In this document: positions 10,479 to 24,700 of the stretch, one piece after another
Layout: each line of letters opens with the position of its first letter
Numbering within the stretch: the first letter of the stretch is position 1
From: Orientallactaga sibirica
Taxonomy: Eukaryota; Chordata; Mammalia; Rodentia; Dipodidae
DNA: 64,000 bases
NCBI GenBank assembly: GCA_036365145.1
Contig: JAEOAD010000005.1
Location: 248,001-312,000 of the forward strand
Reading direction: 5' to 3'
The notes under the pieces: model-generated
Told to the model about the DNA's origin: nothing
Databases searched by the model: none
The model's input: only the letters and a program-made list of their open reading frames with translations
Made by a program: the position numbers and the translations under genes

Positions 10479-12405
10479 AGCTTCGCTTCCCCCAGCCCTG
10501 AAAAGAGGCGTGAGGCTTGCTGTCCTAGCACCGAGACCCCAAAGGGTCTGACTTCATGGGACAGCTCCAGGGCAGCGACCCTAACTTGGGTTCTAGTTCT
10601 TGCTCTGTCATTTAGTCATGTAACCCTGAGCAAGACTCTCCTGTCACTAACCCTCAGCTGTCGCAGCTGTTTAATGTGACTTTGGCCATGGCACTTTCCA
10701 AGTGTCCAAATTTCCTCTTCCATCCACACGGACATGTCTTGGAGGAGGCAGCTGTGCACGTGGCCCTTGGACCTGCTGCATCCGGGGTTCCACCGTGTCC
10801 TTCCTCCCTCTGTTCTCTAGTCTGGCTAATGAGGGGTGTGTTCAGAAGAGCCTAGACTATGACCCATGCCCAGGCCCGGGCTTGATCACCTTGACTCCCT
10901 GGCTCCAACTCCCAGGCAGGAGCAGCTGTTTTTCATCCCTTCTCAGACAAGCTCTATTTTTATCTGGTGACATTTAGAGAGATCTCCCAGGCCAACTCAA
11001 GGTGCCCTTGTTGGCCCCCTCAAGGGAGAGAGGGCAGGAAGATTCTCCCCAGACCCTTTCATGCTGCTGTCTCCACCCCACCTCAAGGTATACAGAGCAT
11101 ATATCCTCTGCCAGGAGAGAAGGCAGTGCTGCGCAGAGTCCCCAGGGTAAGTCTTAGGCCTCCAGCGCCTCTGCCTTTCTGGGAAGGTTTGGGGGACCAA
11201 ATCTGGGGAGAGAAATAGAGAGCTAACATGTGCCTTATCTCGCTGCCCTCAGTTTGGGCTTACTTGGAAAGAGGGAGACCAAAAGATCCTTGTTACAGAA
11301 AATGCAAGCCAGAGAAAATTCTAGCATTGGGTGGGACTAACTTCAGACTTCTGCTCTCTTCCTGCCCTGAAATGCATTCCATAGTATTAGAAATTAGGGA
11401 GATCTCTCTAAAGGTCACCAGATAAAAATAGAGCTTCTTTGAGAAGAGATGGAAAACAGCTGCTCCTGCCAGGGAGCCAGGTGAATACTATGGAGGAGTG
11501 GAGGTGGAGGTCGGCAGGGCTTGAATTCAGGGACAGATGAACTAACTGCAGAGTGGGCCAGTATTTCTGGCCACTTAGGCAGTACTCACTTCAGTTTCAG
11601 GCCCCAGCACACTCACTGTTCGTGCCATGTCCCGAAGAATGTTCTGTCCATCTCTTTCCTGTACCACTCTGGCCTAGCTCACATCTGGTACCTACTGACC
11701 TTGAAAAGCCTGGCTTCAGCCTGTCCCTTAAACCTCAGTAGTTCTGATTCTAGTCCCCAGGAGGGGCACTGGAAAGAATATGGCTGAGTCCTGTAATCAC
11801 AAGAATTGGCTAATGGTGCCCCTTGAGGTCCAGAATATCAGTTTCAGAATACTTGAGTGGGAGGGTAGAGTTGAGGATCAGATGCAGGTAAGTGAAAGAG
11901 TACCGGGATGTTGTTAATGATGAGGGACAGTGTGGTTTGGGGTTGTTAGTACCTCACCCACCCATAAATTAGATTGACATTAACCCTTGAGTCAGTCTAG
12001 GGAAAGATGGAGTACAGTCAGAATTAGGTGGTGTACATTGAATTAAAAGGGTGATCTTGGAGAGCTTCTAGTATGTATAGATTCTGTTGGGAATATGAGT
12101 AAGTATTCATGCTTAATGATGGCTGGCCACATATACCAAAGCCTCTACCTGCTGGTAGCTAAGGAGACCTGGTGCATCCCAGGGAAGACACTGACAGGCA
12201 TCTTAGCTGAAGCAATGAGGTAGATCAACTTTTACGTGCATTTCTTCAGAGTCAGCAGGGGGGCAGCCTTGGGAAACTGCAGTTAAGTTTCTGCTGTTCT
12301 GCCAGTGTGACACCCTTCTCCCCAACCCTCTCCTAACCCATTAGAACTTGCCTGTGTCCTGCCTCTTGTAGAATTCAGCACAATAAATGCTTCCTGCATT
12401 TTCCT
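10479..12405 (+). other. SYNPO: SYNPO 3' UTR (long isoform)
   Basis: About 1.9 kb without SINEs or simple repeats follows the stop of the terminal exon, unlike the repeat-dense surroundings. It ends at AATAAA (12382-12387), followed by the T/GT-rich stretch TCTTGTGTTGTTTTTGG at about 12408-12424, a good downstream element. The 3' end is therefore placed near 12400. Confidence 0.7.
12382..12387 (+). terminator. SYNPO: Polyadenylation signal AATAAA, SYNPO
   Basis: A canonical hexamer with a GT/T-rich element about 20-35 nt downstream, at the end of a long repeat-poor 3' UTR. Confidence 0.7.
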
Positions 12406-15400
12406 GCCTCTTGTGTTGTTTTTGGCTTGCCTGAAGCCCCTTTTTTTCTTCTCAGGCATGGACCAGACCGTGGGACTCTGGGTAATATCTGAGACACAGG
12501 AGCTGGGAGTTTGGGAATAAACAGCTACAAGGAGAGGTGGGAAGTGATAGAAAAACCTAGAAGTCCTTGGTTAAAGCCTAAATTCTATCATTGATTAACA
12601 GGGTGGACCCACACCTCTATGCCTCAGCTTCCCCCTGAGGACTGCTACAGGATGTTGTTGCTGGTGTTGGCAGGCCAAACTGAGTCATGGCCAGTGCTCT
12701 GGGACTAAGACTTTATAGAGGTCAAGTGTGAGTCTAGGTGACCCTAGTGAGGTCAGCATCATCAAAGACTCTTGTTTCCTGGTGTGCCAGCATTGGCCCA
12801 GAGAAGGGGGTTATAGCTACACTCCCAGATGAGGGCAAGCATGCCCTGGGGATATCCCTTATGTGCCTCTCTAGAAACTCAGACCCACAAGAAACTGGAC
12901 AGAGGAACCCAAGAGGCAGAAAGTTGAGCATATGGACTAGAGCAGAGTCCAGGCTACAGTTATGACTGGGTGTTCAGAATGTGCTCTGGGGCTGCACTGA
13001 CAAGGGCTCCCTACTCTGGGCCCTTGAAGCCTTGCTGTACCTACGCTGCCCTAGGATTGGTTTGTGTGCCTCTTGACCACTGTCATCATTTCAGCTGGGA
13101 CCTCTCCTGGGCACACTACCTACCGGTGATCTCACTTCAGTGCTGGACACCCCAAAGTACTTCATTCCCAATGGGATGATGAGATTGGCATTCAACCCAC
13201 CCCCATCTGTTCCTCCTTTCCTTACCTCCTATTTCCAGTCTCTTCCGCAAGACCTATGCATTCTCCAAGTGCCTGCCAACACCCTTTCCTTACTACCCTC
13301 TCTGTCCTTGCCCCAGGCCAGTCACTCTTGCCGCTTGAATGGTCCTTTTCACCCCCTTGGCAGCAAAGCTATCTCTGGTAAATACCAATCTGACCATCCC
13401 GTGTCACCAACTTAATCTCTTCAGCAGCCCTTTGTATCACTTTCCTTTTGGAAATCTGGTGCCTATCCACCAGTCTGGGCTCAGTTCTCAGCACTGTCCC
13501 TAGCCTCCAGCTCTGGCTGTACCACCAGTTCTCCATGGTCTTTACAGATGCAATGTCTTTGCCCCCTCCACCTGATAAACTTTCATGCATCCTTCAAGAC
13601 CCAGTTCAAATGTCTCATCCTGTGGGAAGTCTGCCCAGGCTCGAAGCCAGGCTGGTAGTATGTTCTCCTGATCCCTGGGCATTTTCTGTGATGTAGCACA
13701 AAGACTTATTTACTGGTCTGAGTCTGAGCTGGCTGAGCTCCTTAAGAAGGGAGCCCCTGTCTTATTTCAGTCCATGGCTAGAGGCTCAGAGAATGCAAGA
13801 AGGTAACAGAAAGGAGGGAAGAAGGAATAGAGGGAGAAGAGGAAGAAAAGGAGAAAAATTCCAGCAAAGATACCAGGGGACAATTCAATATATTTATGCA
13901 TGCATTTCTCCATCCATACATTCATTCATCCAGCAAGAATTTACTGAGTTCCTATCACCTATCATTGTAAACACTAAGGACACAACAGTTAAGCGGCTGT
14001 GACTGCAGCCAATTTCAGCATTTCAGATGACTGGCATGTGCATGTGTGGATGTGTGTGTACCTGTGGGTGCAAGCCCTTCTGTTTGCAAGGGCCTGTTGC
14101 TGGGGCACCTGTCTTCCCTAGGGCTTGGTGCTTTTAGCATCTGGCCCCAGCTCCTATTGCAGCCCGAAATAAAGCTGTGACCCAGGACAAGGCAGGAATG
14201 ATTCTCGTCAGCTGAAGTCGCATTGACTGCAGGCAACCCTGCTCACTGTCCACTGGCCTCTGACTGCAACAGACACTGACCACACAACTTCCAGCTTCCT
14301 GACTGAGGTGTTTATCTTGAGGGTCTATATTCTTTCCTGCTCACTGTGGTCCCATCCTCCCAGGTACCAGCATTCTAGGGGAGCTCGGGAACTCGGGGGT
14401 GGTGGTGAGGGAGTAAGCAGAGGAGACTAGGCAATTTGCAGGGCAGGGGCAAAGCCCTTCAAAGTATCCAGGAGTTTGGGCCTCATGGAGGCCTAAATCC
14501 TGGGTTGGGAGGAAGAGAACTCTAAGCTCCAAGTTCTTGTACATTAAGTGAGGAGGAATGGCTAGTGTTAAAGGTAAGGGATAGGTGATGGCTCTATTCA
14601 GGACTTCATGCAAACAACTTTCTGTCTATAAGTTAGGTATCCTTCCTAGATGCTGTGAATTTTAGTAAGGGTGTTTATTCAGAGACTGATTTGTGGACTG
14701 TGGCATTGTAATCCAGCATGGTCACAGTTGCGAATTCTCAGTCATCCCATAACTCTTGTTCCAATTTCAAGCAGACACATTCATTTAGTTTTAGTGGCTC
14801 ATCAGATGCCTTGAAATCTATCCTCATGGCTTAGTCCAACCATCCCTGTTAAATTATAGAAGGGGAAACTGAGGCACAGAGCTGGAGAGCTACTTGTTCA
14901 TATTTGCAGAGGAAGTCAAAGGAACTGATTGACTCATGTTGCTCAGCTCAGTACACACAGGGCCTCATGTGGGGGTGGGATACGGATGGAGGGCGTACGG
15001 AAAGATCTGGAAGACAAGGAGAGAAATGTGGCAGGGTAGCAATGAGGAGTTCAGGGACTTGGTTTCTTCTGACACAAGGTAGGGAGACTGGGCTGGTGGC
15101 TTGCAGGGATTCTCTATGGCTTGTGTTGGTGAACCCTCTTCACAATTCCTGGCAAGTGCCATGAGATGAAAAAGGGGGATGGAGGAAGAGGAAAAGAAGA
15201 GAAGAGATGAGAGAGAAGCAAACACCAAGGAAGTAGCCCAGAGGTGGGGAGACAAAGAAGGATAGATGACTCTCTCTGCCTTTTTGGACAGTACTGGGGA
15301 CAGAAGGAAAGGATCAGTGTGCAGAACCCAGGGTAGCTCCATCCTGGCCCATGCTTGCCTCCCCATAACCTTTCCAGCCTCCAAATCCAGCTCTCCTGGG

Positions 15401-15705
15401 CCAGCAGATGACAATCACTCCTGAGACTCCATCTCTCACAACCTTGATGCTCAAGGCCTGGGAATAGGCCATAGAGCCCACCTAGTGAAGACAGAGCTTC
15501 CCCCAGGAGCCTGTATCCTGATTTATGTGGCATCCCCAGGCCTTAGTTTCCTCCTCTGTAGAGAGACCTCAGAGGTCCTCAATTATGACAGCCCTTGCTT
15601 GTGATTACAGGCTACTCATAGCGGAGGCTGGTTTGGCACGGATTTGGAGAAGGTCTGGGGAGGAAGGAGGCAGCTTGAGCCATTTGTGGGAGTCTCTCTC
15701 TACAG
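12406..15705. other. Intergenic SYNPO-MYOZ3 region
   Basis: The stretch is almost free of recognisable SINEs and is moderately GC rich. The first, non-coding exon and promoter of MYOZ3 may lie here or just upstream of 15706, but I could not place them. A purine-rich block sits at 13795-13855. Open frames here are short and show no family resemblance. Confidence 0.5.
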
Positions 15706-15706
15706 G

Positions 15707-15767
15707 ATGATCCCCAAGGAACAGAAAGAGCCAGGGATGGCTGTCATGGAGGACCTTGCTGGACCAG
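15707..15767 (+). CDS. MYOZ3: MYOZ3 first coding exon
   Basis: The acceptor CTCTACAG ends at 15705 and the ATG is at 15707. It encodes [20 protein letters not shown] plus one base, then donor CAG|GTAAGG at 15768. The start agrees with the family N-terminus. Confidence 0.92.
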
Positions 15768-18700
15768 GTAAGGTATACCCAGCCCTGTGCTTCAGATCAA
15801 GGCCACTTAGGCCTGCTGGTTCCAGACCTGACAAGCAGGTGTGAGTTCCAAAGCAGACCCAGAAAAGCTGGCCCCTGGGGGGAGAGTATTCCTGAGACTT
15901 TGGTGCGAACTTGCCTTATGTACACAGAGCAGTTGCTAAAGCTGAGTGTCCCAAATTGGGACCTGGCTCAAAACTGCCCTGTTCCCAACTAATGCCAAAT
16001 TGAGCTCTGAGGGCTCTGGTCCCAGATCCAATCCTGACTGTGGCCAGAAGTTCCCAGCATACTTACCCTTGCTTATTGGAACTCTGGGTCTCATTGAGGC
16101 CCAAGTAGCTAAGTTCCATGGTTGGGGACAGGATTGGAGAGGGTGGCAAGAACAGACTGTTCAACTCAACAATTTTACAAACTCAAACAATTTTACTTAA
16201 AATCTGGCTCATCTAATGAATAAAGCACCTAAAATTAATGCTTGCAAATTTTTATAAGACCTCTGTGAGAACTCTGGGTATAATTTTGGAGTTTGTTTAT
16301 TTGATCCACGTTGGAGCTGGAGCTTCTAAAATATTTTTAAAATTAATTCAAGTATGTTGGAAGGTTCAAGCTCTAGTAACAATCTGGCTCTGTATTGCTG
16401 GTTACAACCTAGACTACACAGCCTCTACTAGCACCTCTGATTTGGTGGATGTGGGCTGTGGCTCATACATTTGCCTTTTGGACAAGAGCTCAGTTGACTG
16501 TGATGCAGGTGACAGTGAGCCTGTCCTAATAAATGCTCATCCTGGAGCTCTTCTGATACCAGCCTTGGTCAGAGACTCACAAAGTTGTCAATCAGATTGT
16601 GTGAGTCATTTTTTAACCTATCTTGTATGATCTTAACCTCTTTTGTTCGTGTCCTATTTCTTTTTATCTTCATGATTTGTTTTCTTGAGGGGACTTGGGG
16701 TTTACTGCAGGGCCTCATTCATGGTAGGCAAGCACTCTATCCCTGGGCCACATCCCCAGTCCCTATTCTTCATGATTTTGTATGCTGAGATATACAAACT
16801 TGATAAGGTATTGGTGCTTTACAGATGATTTATGCAATGAATCTCATTTCTCATGGCTACTTACTGACCCCCAAATATAGACACACATAATTTATACCAG
16901 ACTTAAAAGGCATTGTTAATTACTGCTAAGATACCTAAAAATTTGAAATGCAAAATAGGAAGGAAAATCCTTATTGCTGGATGCCATAGGACAGACACTG
17001 TGTGTTGTAGTCAGCTTCACATTGCTATGATGAACATCCAAACCAGACACAGTTTATGGGAAGAATGGGTTTAATTGAAGCTCATAGATCCAGAGGGAAG
17101 TCTCATCAGTGGTGGAAGAAGCTCCTTCCATACATCCAAGCAGAGGGAAACAACCAAACAGCCCATGAAAATCAAAAGCAGCAGCAAGGAACAGCATCAA
17201 GCAGGACCCCCTCCCCAGAGCTTAGACTTCTTTCTTATATCTTTGAGCTGGAATCCAGATTCCACCCCCCCAGTGACACTTTTAAGGTTGGACTCCAGGA
17301 TCCACCCCCCAGTGATACCTCCTCCAGCCAGGAGGCTGGAGATCCAAGTTACAAGCTCAATAAAACACCTGAGTCAATGGGGACATGCATTCAAACTACC
17401 ACACTATGTTAGAAGCTTTTGTGCCTTATGCCAGTTGAGCCTCATAACTCTGAAAGCTAGACAGTTTTATCCTTATTCTCCAGATGAGAGATGAGGCTTA
17501 GAAGAGCTAAGTGGTCATGACTGGTGAATACTAAAGCTGGGATTTGACTTTAAGCTTCTTTGTTCCCAGATATGCTGCTTCTATATGGTTATCCAAAGAA
17601 TGCATCCATTAAAAAATATTCAGACAAAACACATATGCATGACTCCTAATAAAGGAAGCATTTGGGAATAACTACTGTTAATATGTTGATTTTTTTAATA
17701 TGTTGATTTTTTCTGTCATATATAACATCTTACTATAAGTGCACAGAAGTGGGCTAAATACTATGGGATATGTTCTCCAGCTTGCATTTTATTATTATTA
17801 AGAACATACTTTGGCCAAGCATGGTGGCGCATGCCTTTAATCCCAGCACTCAGGAGGCAGAGGTAGGAGGATCTCCATGAGTTCAAGGCCACCCTGAGAC
17901 TACATAATGGATTCTAGATCAGCCTGGATTAGAGCAAGACCCTACCCCAAAAAATCAAAAATAAAAATAATGAGTAAATCTGGGCATAGTGGCGCATGCC
18001 TTTAATCCCAGCACTCAGGAGGCAGAGGTAGGATCACTGTGAGTTCAAGGCCACCCTGAGACTATATAGTGAATTCCAGGTCAGCCTGGACTAGAGTGAA
18101 ACCCTGCCTCAAAAAACCAAAATAAATAAATAACATACTTTGTGATAGATACATCATGTGTTGGTACCATCTTTTCCTTCTTCCCTGCCCCCATTCCACT
18201 GAGGGCCCTCCTCAGTGGGTGTTGCAGTCAGGTTCACATTGCTGGCAGAAAACACCCAACAAAGACCAGCTTGTGGTAAAAACGATTTATTTTGGCTTAC
18301 AGACTCAAGGGGAAGCTCCATGATGGCAGGGGGAAATGATGGCATGACCAGAGGGTGGACATCACCTCGTGGCCAACATCAGATGGACAACAGCAACAGG
18401 AGAGTGTGCCAAACACTGGCAAGAGGAAGCTGGATATAATACCCATAAGCCCACCCCCAACAATACATTGCCTCCAGGAAGCTTTAAGATGTTGGGGATT
18501 CCTCCTAGGGCCAGCCCAGGAGGGACCGCAGGGTCTCGGCCGAGTAGGGGGTGAGAGGCGTGGAGTCACAACACAGACTCTGGGAGTTGGGTGGAAGCAG
18601 GCAGAGGGCGAGCTGCTGCAAACTAGTTTATTCAAGGAAGTGTAGGGGGTTTTAAGGGTTTGGCTGGCCAATCTTTGTGTGAGGTGGTTCCCTTCTTGTG

Positions 18701-21700
18701 ACCAATGACAGCCTGTCTCCAGGCAGACCATCTTGCAGTAGGTTGCTCGCAGGCCTGGGACTGTAGCTGTTGTCATGCTAGGTCTGTGGAGGATGCCATG
18801 GCCACAGAAGCCACTTCCTGGTTTCTTCTAGCAGGCAGCCTGGCTAGGACCTGACCTGCATTGTGCCATACATTAATTCCCAAATTGTCATCAGCTAGGG
18901 ATTTAGCATTCACAACCTAAGTTTATTGGGGACACCTGAATCAATCCACCACAGTGGGGTTTCTGGCATTCCCCATGGGGTTGTGGGTTATGCATTGTGC
19001 GAGCAGCAGCCAGTTATTGGGTGGGGGGCAATGCCTCTGGGTATGATGTCCCAACCTGTGGCTCTTACAGTCTTCCACACCCTCTTCTACAAAATTCCCT
19101 GAGCCATGGTGGGTGTATTTTAAATATACTTCAGTGATGAACTCTTATGAACTTAGGAGCTGGATTTCTGCTTTGGTATGTGTTGAGTATCCTTAGCATC
19201 TGTCTCCTTCACCCTGGTGCAAGTTGTCAGGCTCACCATGGAAGCAGCACTCTTGTTTGTCTCCCCAGTTCCTCTGTGGTTTCACCTGGGCCTTGGATGA
19301 AGTGTGAGGGGTGGTTTATCTCCTTGGGTCACTCTACCTTCTGAAAAAGAAAAACAGATTCTCCAATGGAGAATGTTTATTTCTGTTGCTTATTTCTTTT
19401 TTGTTGTCAAGTACGTTTTGTTTTATAAACTGTGGTGTATGCACCTTTTTGGTGCATATAGGTTTATGATTGTGCTTACTTGAGCCTACTCTAGTTTTGG
19501 TTATTGTGATCTTCTTGTAGACTGTTGAGATTGCTTGTTTGACTCTTTTATGTGGAGTATTCCCTGAAGTATTCTTTGTAGGTTTGTCTTTGTGTTCATG
19601 CAATCATAGAGTTGGCTTTTATCATGGAAAGTTTCCCTTTAGCCATCTATTATAAGGGATGCTTTTGCTGGGTTCATTAACCATAATTTTTTAGACTTTG
19701 AAGTGCTCCATTCCAGGCCCTCTGACTTTCAGAGTTTCCACTGAGAAATGTGAGGTAATTCTGACAGAATTGCCTTTGTATGTAATATATTGTTTCTCTT
19801 TTGCTGCTTTTTTGCATTCTTTCTTTGTTTTCATTGTTTAGTTTTAACAGTGATGTGCCTTGGAGAGTTTCTTCTTTGATCCAGTCTGTTTGGAGTTCAG
19901 TTTGCTTCTTGTATCTGGATGGGACTCTCTTTTTGAGAGGGTGGGGAAGTTTTCTTTGGTAATTTTGTTGAATAAGTTCTCTATGCCTTTGGTCTGAATT
20001 TCTTCCCCTTCTGGGATATCCATGATCTGGATGTTAGGTTGTTTTAGGGCATCCCACAGTTCCCTCATGTTCTGTTCACAAGATTTTTGAACTTACCAAA
20101 AATTTTTGAACTCATGAACTGTTTCTTTTGCCTTGTCTTTTAGCTTTGAGGTTCTGTTCTCCACATGATTAATTCTGTTAGTGAGGGTTTCTAGACAGGT
20201 TTTCACTAGTTCAACTTGGTTTGCATTTTCTGTTGCCTTTTTCTGTATAGTATCTATGCCTTTGTCAAGTACCAATTTCAGGTCATGTTTTGATTTTCTT
20301 TTTAAAAAATTTTTTTTATTATTTATTTATTTGAGAGTGACAGACAGACAGAGAGAGTCAGATAGATAGACAGAGAATGGGTGCACCAGGGCCTCCAGCC
20401 ACTGCAAACAAACTCCAGATGCATGCACCACCTTGTGCATCTGGCTTATATGGGTCCTGGGGAATCAAGCCTCTAACCAGGGTCCTTAGGCTTCACAGGC
20501 AAGCACTTAACCACTAAACCATCTCTCCAGGCCCTGTTTTGATTTTCTTAATGCTTCTTGGAATTCATTCTTGTATTTTCTTATGTCTTCATTAAGCTTA
20601 ACCAGCTGGTTATTGAGATCCTCTATTTTTGGCCCATCTTCATTTCATTTATCTCTTTTTTGAAGTCTCTCTGGTTTTCATCTATTAAGTTAAGCCCAGC
20701 GAAGATAGCTGTGTACATTTTGTTTATGTGATTGTTAGCTTTTTGTTGATTTGTTACCAGTTATGCAATTTGTTTGGTCAGGATCACATACCTTGTGTTT
20801 TCATTTTGGGGTTTTATTCCTGTTGTCTCCTCTGTTTTCATTGGAGACTGCCATTGTGGGACTAGGCAACCTTGTTGGAGATCTCCCAATTTGTTATTTC
20901 ATGTCTTCTTTCTTTCTTTCTTTTTTTTTTTTTTGTGATGAGGTTTACCCATCTAAGGAGAAAGCAAGAGTTTTCCCTTGTAGTGTTATCAGTGAGTGGT
21001 CTGTTTTGTGTTTGAATAGAATAGGCATGTGATGGCTTTGTATTTAAAGATGTGCAGGTTGTGGATGGCGTAAGTTCACCAGCAGCTCTGGGCTGGTGCT
21101 TAATACCACAGGTGCGTTTGGAGGTCTGGAATCTCTTCCATCTGGTCTTAGCTGTGTCTTGCCTGTGGTTCAGGGACAGTAGCACTTCTCTTTGCTCCTC
21201 TACTGTATCCAGATGGGCAGGTTATGGAGGGCACACTGGTTCCCTCTGGCAGTGGCTGCCAGATTTTTTATTCCCCTTCTGGGGCTGAGGTGACTCCCCA
21301 AGTGGTCACTTGGAGGGGGCAGCCTGGTGGAGAGATTGTGAGGATTGCTGGGTTCCACAGCTCAGGCCAGATCAGGGAGTTGGCTGGTGTGGAGGAAACA
21401 GGGCAGAAGAATTTGAATAGTCTTGTGCAAATGATTTACTGAGGATGTAGCTCAACATTAGTCCAAATTCAATCTGACTTGGTATGGGGTTTTGGAGACT
21501 GAACTGCTCTAGATAATACATGCTGTTTCATCCAGGGGGGCTGCAGCAGACTTCATGGCACTGGGAAGGTCCCTGTAAAAGCTGTGAACTATTATCCACT
21601 CATAAAGAGCATCTACATATCTACATACATGGGCACACATGCATGAACATGTACACAGATAGACACACAAAAGAGAATCTGTGCAGCTTCCACCCCAAGG

Positions 21701-24700
21701 TCAAATCCCACAGTTTTCCCAGTTTTAAACCCCAGTGCAACAAAACATTCTTGGGCATGTTTCTTCAGCTTTTTCCCTAAGAATGAATTCCTTAAAGTAG
21801 AATTAGTCAAGTAGGTTTTATCCTTTATCTTTCATAAAATCTGAGCTCAGTTAATCTGTATAGTTTTTGAGAATATGATGTAGGGACCAAATGACTTTTA
21901 TTATGTATCTACTTATAAATAGTCATATTTTTAAGAATTCCATACATTTTCTTGTTAATATGACAGCAAACAGTGCAAACAACTTCCAGCTCTCCAAATT
22001 TTTTTTTTGAGGCAGGGTCTTGCTGTATCCCAGGCTGACTTGAAACGTGCTTCAGCCTGGCCTTGAACTCATGGCAATCTTCCTACCTCAGCATCCTGAG
22101 TGCTGGGATCAAAGGTGTGCACAACCATGTCTGGCTTGTTTGGTTTTTGAGATGGGATCTCATGTAACTGAGGATGACTTCCTGCTTCCACTTCTCAAGT
22201 GCTAAGATTACAGGCATGTGCCATTGTGCCTGCAAATATTTGGTTGACAGAATGAAGAAATTCATGTCCCTTCTTCGTGTCTATTTGGGATTCCATGGAA
22301 TGGAGGGAACAGCAGCAGCTGTGGGCTCTCTGTGCTGCTGGCAGTCTCATCCATCTGTTCTCTCCGCAGTCTGTGACAATTCTGGCAACCTCTCTCTTCA
22401 CTTTTCAGGCTTCCACTACCTCCTCCTGCATCCTTATCTCAGCTAACATTCTTGCTTCATGTTTCAAGGAGAAAGTAGCTGTCAGAGGACATCTGCCAGT
22501 CGCCTCTGCCATATCTGTACACTTGGTTGCATCTGTGCCCATTTTTTCTCAGCTTTCCTTCTGGAGAGTATGAGTGGGCTCTGCTTCACATCTGTCTAAT
22601 CCAGTCCTGCAACTAGGCATGGGACACCTATCCTCCTTGTCTTGGGTTCAGGGACATTCCTTTAGCATTTCTTCTTCCTCTACTGCATTGTGAATCATCA
22701 CCTGTGCTTTTATTAGCTGCTCTTTCTTTCTTTTGTGGTTTTTTTTTTTTTTTTGGCTTTTTGAGGTAGGGTTTCCCTCTAGTGCAGGCCGACCTGGAAT
22801 TCACTATGTAGTCTCAGGGTGGCTTTGAGCTCACGGTAATCCCCCACCTCTACCTCCAGAGTGCTGGGATTAAAGGCATGCACCACCATGCCTGGCCTAA
22901 CTGCTCTTTCTAAATAAGCCACTTTTGATTCCACAGCAGCTAGCAGCCACTGTCCTTCAAGTAGCCATCCATGCTCTTCTTTCCATCCTCTTGATATTCT
23001 ACCATGTAAATTTCCAAACACAAGCAAAGGTAGAATGTAAGTCCCCATGGCGCTTCCTGTATTCACTAGAAGCCAAAGCTAATAGTGGAGCATGTCATCT
23101 CTCTCCCTCCCCATTTCTTCATCATCTGTCCCAAGTGAAAAAAAAAAATCCTTGCAAGCCACTAAAATATTAGCGGATTGAGCTGGGCGTGGTGGTACAC
23201 GCCTTTAATCCCAGCACTTGGGAGGCAGAAGTAGGAGGATCACTGTGAGTTCAAGGGCACCCTGAGACTACATAGTGATTTCCAGGTCAGCCTGAGCTAG
23301 AGTGAGACCCTACCTCAAAAAACAAAAACAAGGGCTGGAGAGATGGTTTAGCGGTTAAGGCACATGCCTGTGAAGCCTAAGGACCCCGGTTCGATTCTCC
23401 AGGTCCCACATAAGCCAGATGCACAAGGGGGGGGGCGCATGTGTCTGAAGTTTGTTTGCAGTGGCTAGAGGCCCTGACGCACGCATTCTCACTCGCCCTC
23501 TCTCTCTTTCCCTCTCTCTGTCTCTAATAAATAAATAAAAATAAAATCTTTAAAAAAATATTAGCACATTCAACAAAATCAGAATAGTAATGGTATCCAG
23601 TAATTGGTTCCATGTTCATTTGTCTCCAATTTTGCAGCTTGTTTTAATCCAAGCAAGGATGCAGATTTTAATTTATTTTACTTTTATTAATTTATTTGAG
23701 AGAGAGAAAGAATGGGTGTTCCAGAGCCTCTATCCACTGCAAATGAACTCCAGATGCATGCACCACCTTTTGCATCTGGCTAATGTGGGTGCTGGGGAAT
23801 CAAACCTGGGTCCTTAGGCTTTGCAGGCAAGTGCCTTAACCATTAAGCTATCTCTCCAGTCCGATTTTTTGTTTGTTTGTTTTTCGAGGTAGGGTCTCGC
23901 TCTAGCCCAGGCTGACCTGGAATTAGTCTCAGGGTGGCCTTGAATTTGTGGCGATCCTTCTACCTCTGCTTCCTGAGTGCTGGGATTAAAGCCATGTGCT
24001 ACCACACCCGGCTTCAAGTCTGATTTTTGTTTTGTTTTGTTTTTGAGGTAGGGTCTCACTTTAGTCCAGGCTGACCTGGAATTAACTATGTAGTCTCAGG
24101 ATGGCCTTGAACTCACGGTGATCCTTCTACCTCTGCCTCCCAAGTGCTGAGATTATAGGCATGTGCCACCACGCCTGGCGGCTCCAGTCCAATTTTTATT
24201 TTTATTATTTTATTTGGTAACTATATCTCTAAAATATCTTTTTAAAAAAATTTTTCTAGGTGGGGTCTTGCTTTAGCCCAGGCTGACCTGGAATTCACTA
24301 TGTATTCTCAGGCTGGCCTCGAACTCATGGCAATCCTCCTACCTCTGCCTCCTGAGTGCTAGGATTAAAGGCGTGCACCACCATGCCCGGCTAAAATATC
24401 TTTTAATCTAAAAACAAAAACAACAACAACAAACAACCTCTCCCCCTTTTCCATGTCATTCACTTGTTTGAAGAAACCAGACCAGTTGTCCTTATAGAAT
24501 AATTCTGCACCTTGGATTTGGCTCATTGCTCCCTGCTGGTGGTACATCTTGTTGTTCCACTCTGTGTTTCTTCTCCTCCTCCTCCTCCTTCTTCTTCTTG
24601 TTTTCTTTTCTTTTCTTTTGGTTTTTTGAGGTAGGGTCTCACTCTAGCCCAGGCTGACCTGGAATTACTATGTAGTCTCAGGGTGGCCTTGTACTCATGG

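Noticed and set aside
16200..16640. Possible pseudogene in the stretch at 16238-16630
   Set aside because: The open frame is moderately long but matches no family I know and lacks splice or poly-A features; left as unassigned intron.
18486..18876. TTAA-flanked piggyBac transposon
   Set aside because: TTAA appears on both sides, but the insert has LTR features (TG...CA, AATAAA) and no piggyBac inverted termini.
23332..23410. tRNA gene in the DIP-like head (A and B box-like sequence)
   Set aside because: The same head recurs many times with SINE body and A-rich tail, so it is a retroposon promoter and not a tRNA gene.
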